This document shows, in pieces, positions 61,786 to 61,786 of a stretch of 61,786 bases of DNA (positions are counted from its first letter, which is position 1; each line of letters opens with the position of its first letter). The position numbers were made by a program, and so were the translations under genes. Below the pieces are notes generated by a model that made no database searches, was not told the origin of the DNA, and saw nothing but the letters and a program-made list of their open reading frames with translations. The DNA is from Bacteroidaceae bacterium (GTDB lineage: Bacteria > Bacteroidota > Bacteroidia > Bacteroidales > Bacteroidaceae): the NCBI GenBank assembly GCA_902362595.1, contig CABIXF010000023.1, forward strand, positions 1 through 61,786, given 5' to 3'.

Positions 61786-61786
61786 C

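Overview
The window reads as a chromosomal segment from a gut Bacteroidales, most likely Bacteroidaceae (Bacteroides or Phocaeicola type). The reasons are two SusC/SusD polysaccharide utilization loci (PULs), hybrid two-component regulators, promoters of the TAnnTTTG (-7) type, a DUF3256 protein, and a meso-diaminopimelate dehydrogenase. No rRNA, tRNA or CRISPR array was found. One possible mobile-element or rearrangement boundary lies at the extreme right end.

Left part (1-13.4 kb). After two hairpins come a MarC-type membrane protein and a small protein that looks like a low-molecular-weight tyrosine phosphatase with a lost catalytic P-loop. A leftward NtrB/NtrC-like pair (histidine kinase plus sigma-54 activator) then faces a rightward efflux operon: TolC-like outer membrane protein, HlyD/MacA-like adaptor, a DUF2807 GIN-domain protein and two FtsX/MacB-type permeases. 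The divergent intergenic region holds three TGTC-A/T-GACA dyads and a near-consensus -24/-12 promoter, so the pair very probably controls the efflux operon through sigma-54. No ATPase gene accompanies the permeases. An Fe/Mn superoxide dismutase follows.

Middle part (13.4-22.7 kb). glmS is followed by an array of short palindromes and an AAA-ATPase-like/PD-(D/E)XK protein. Next comes a tight three-gene operon: a steroid 5-alpha-reductase homologue, an Old Yellow Enzyme-type flavin reductase (5-beta-reductase candidate) and a short-chain dehydrogenase. This matches the 5AR/5BR/3-beta-HSDH set used by gut Bacteroidales to reduce 3-oxo-delta4 bile acids and steroids. ddh, ruvA and lgt follow.

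PUL 1 (22.7-41.5 kb) contains SusC, SusD, GH32, a SusD-less TonB-dependent receptor, a second GH32, GH36 alpha-galactosidase, an MFS sugar permease, fructokinase and a BT1754-like hybrid sensor with a periplasmic sugar-binding domain. The gene set suits fructans plus sucrose and raffinose-family oligosaccharides. Two nearly identical 60-bp dyads, each exactly 28 bp before a -7 box, sit in front of SusC and of the second receptor and look like the regulator's operators.

Housekeeping block (41.5-49.5 kb): DUF3256, an M23/LysM peptidase, DUF1599, a DoxX/MauE-type membrane protein, tpiA, a SPOR protein, folE and dnaG.

PUL 2 (49.6 kb to the end) contains GH97, SusC, SusD, two putative six-hairpin glycosidases that I cannot place in a family, and the start of a propeller-type hybrid sensor that breaks off at about 61.70 kb. 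Upstream of GH97 lie four TGGAYA direct repeats with an exact 21-bp period, a strong candidate operator for that sensor.
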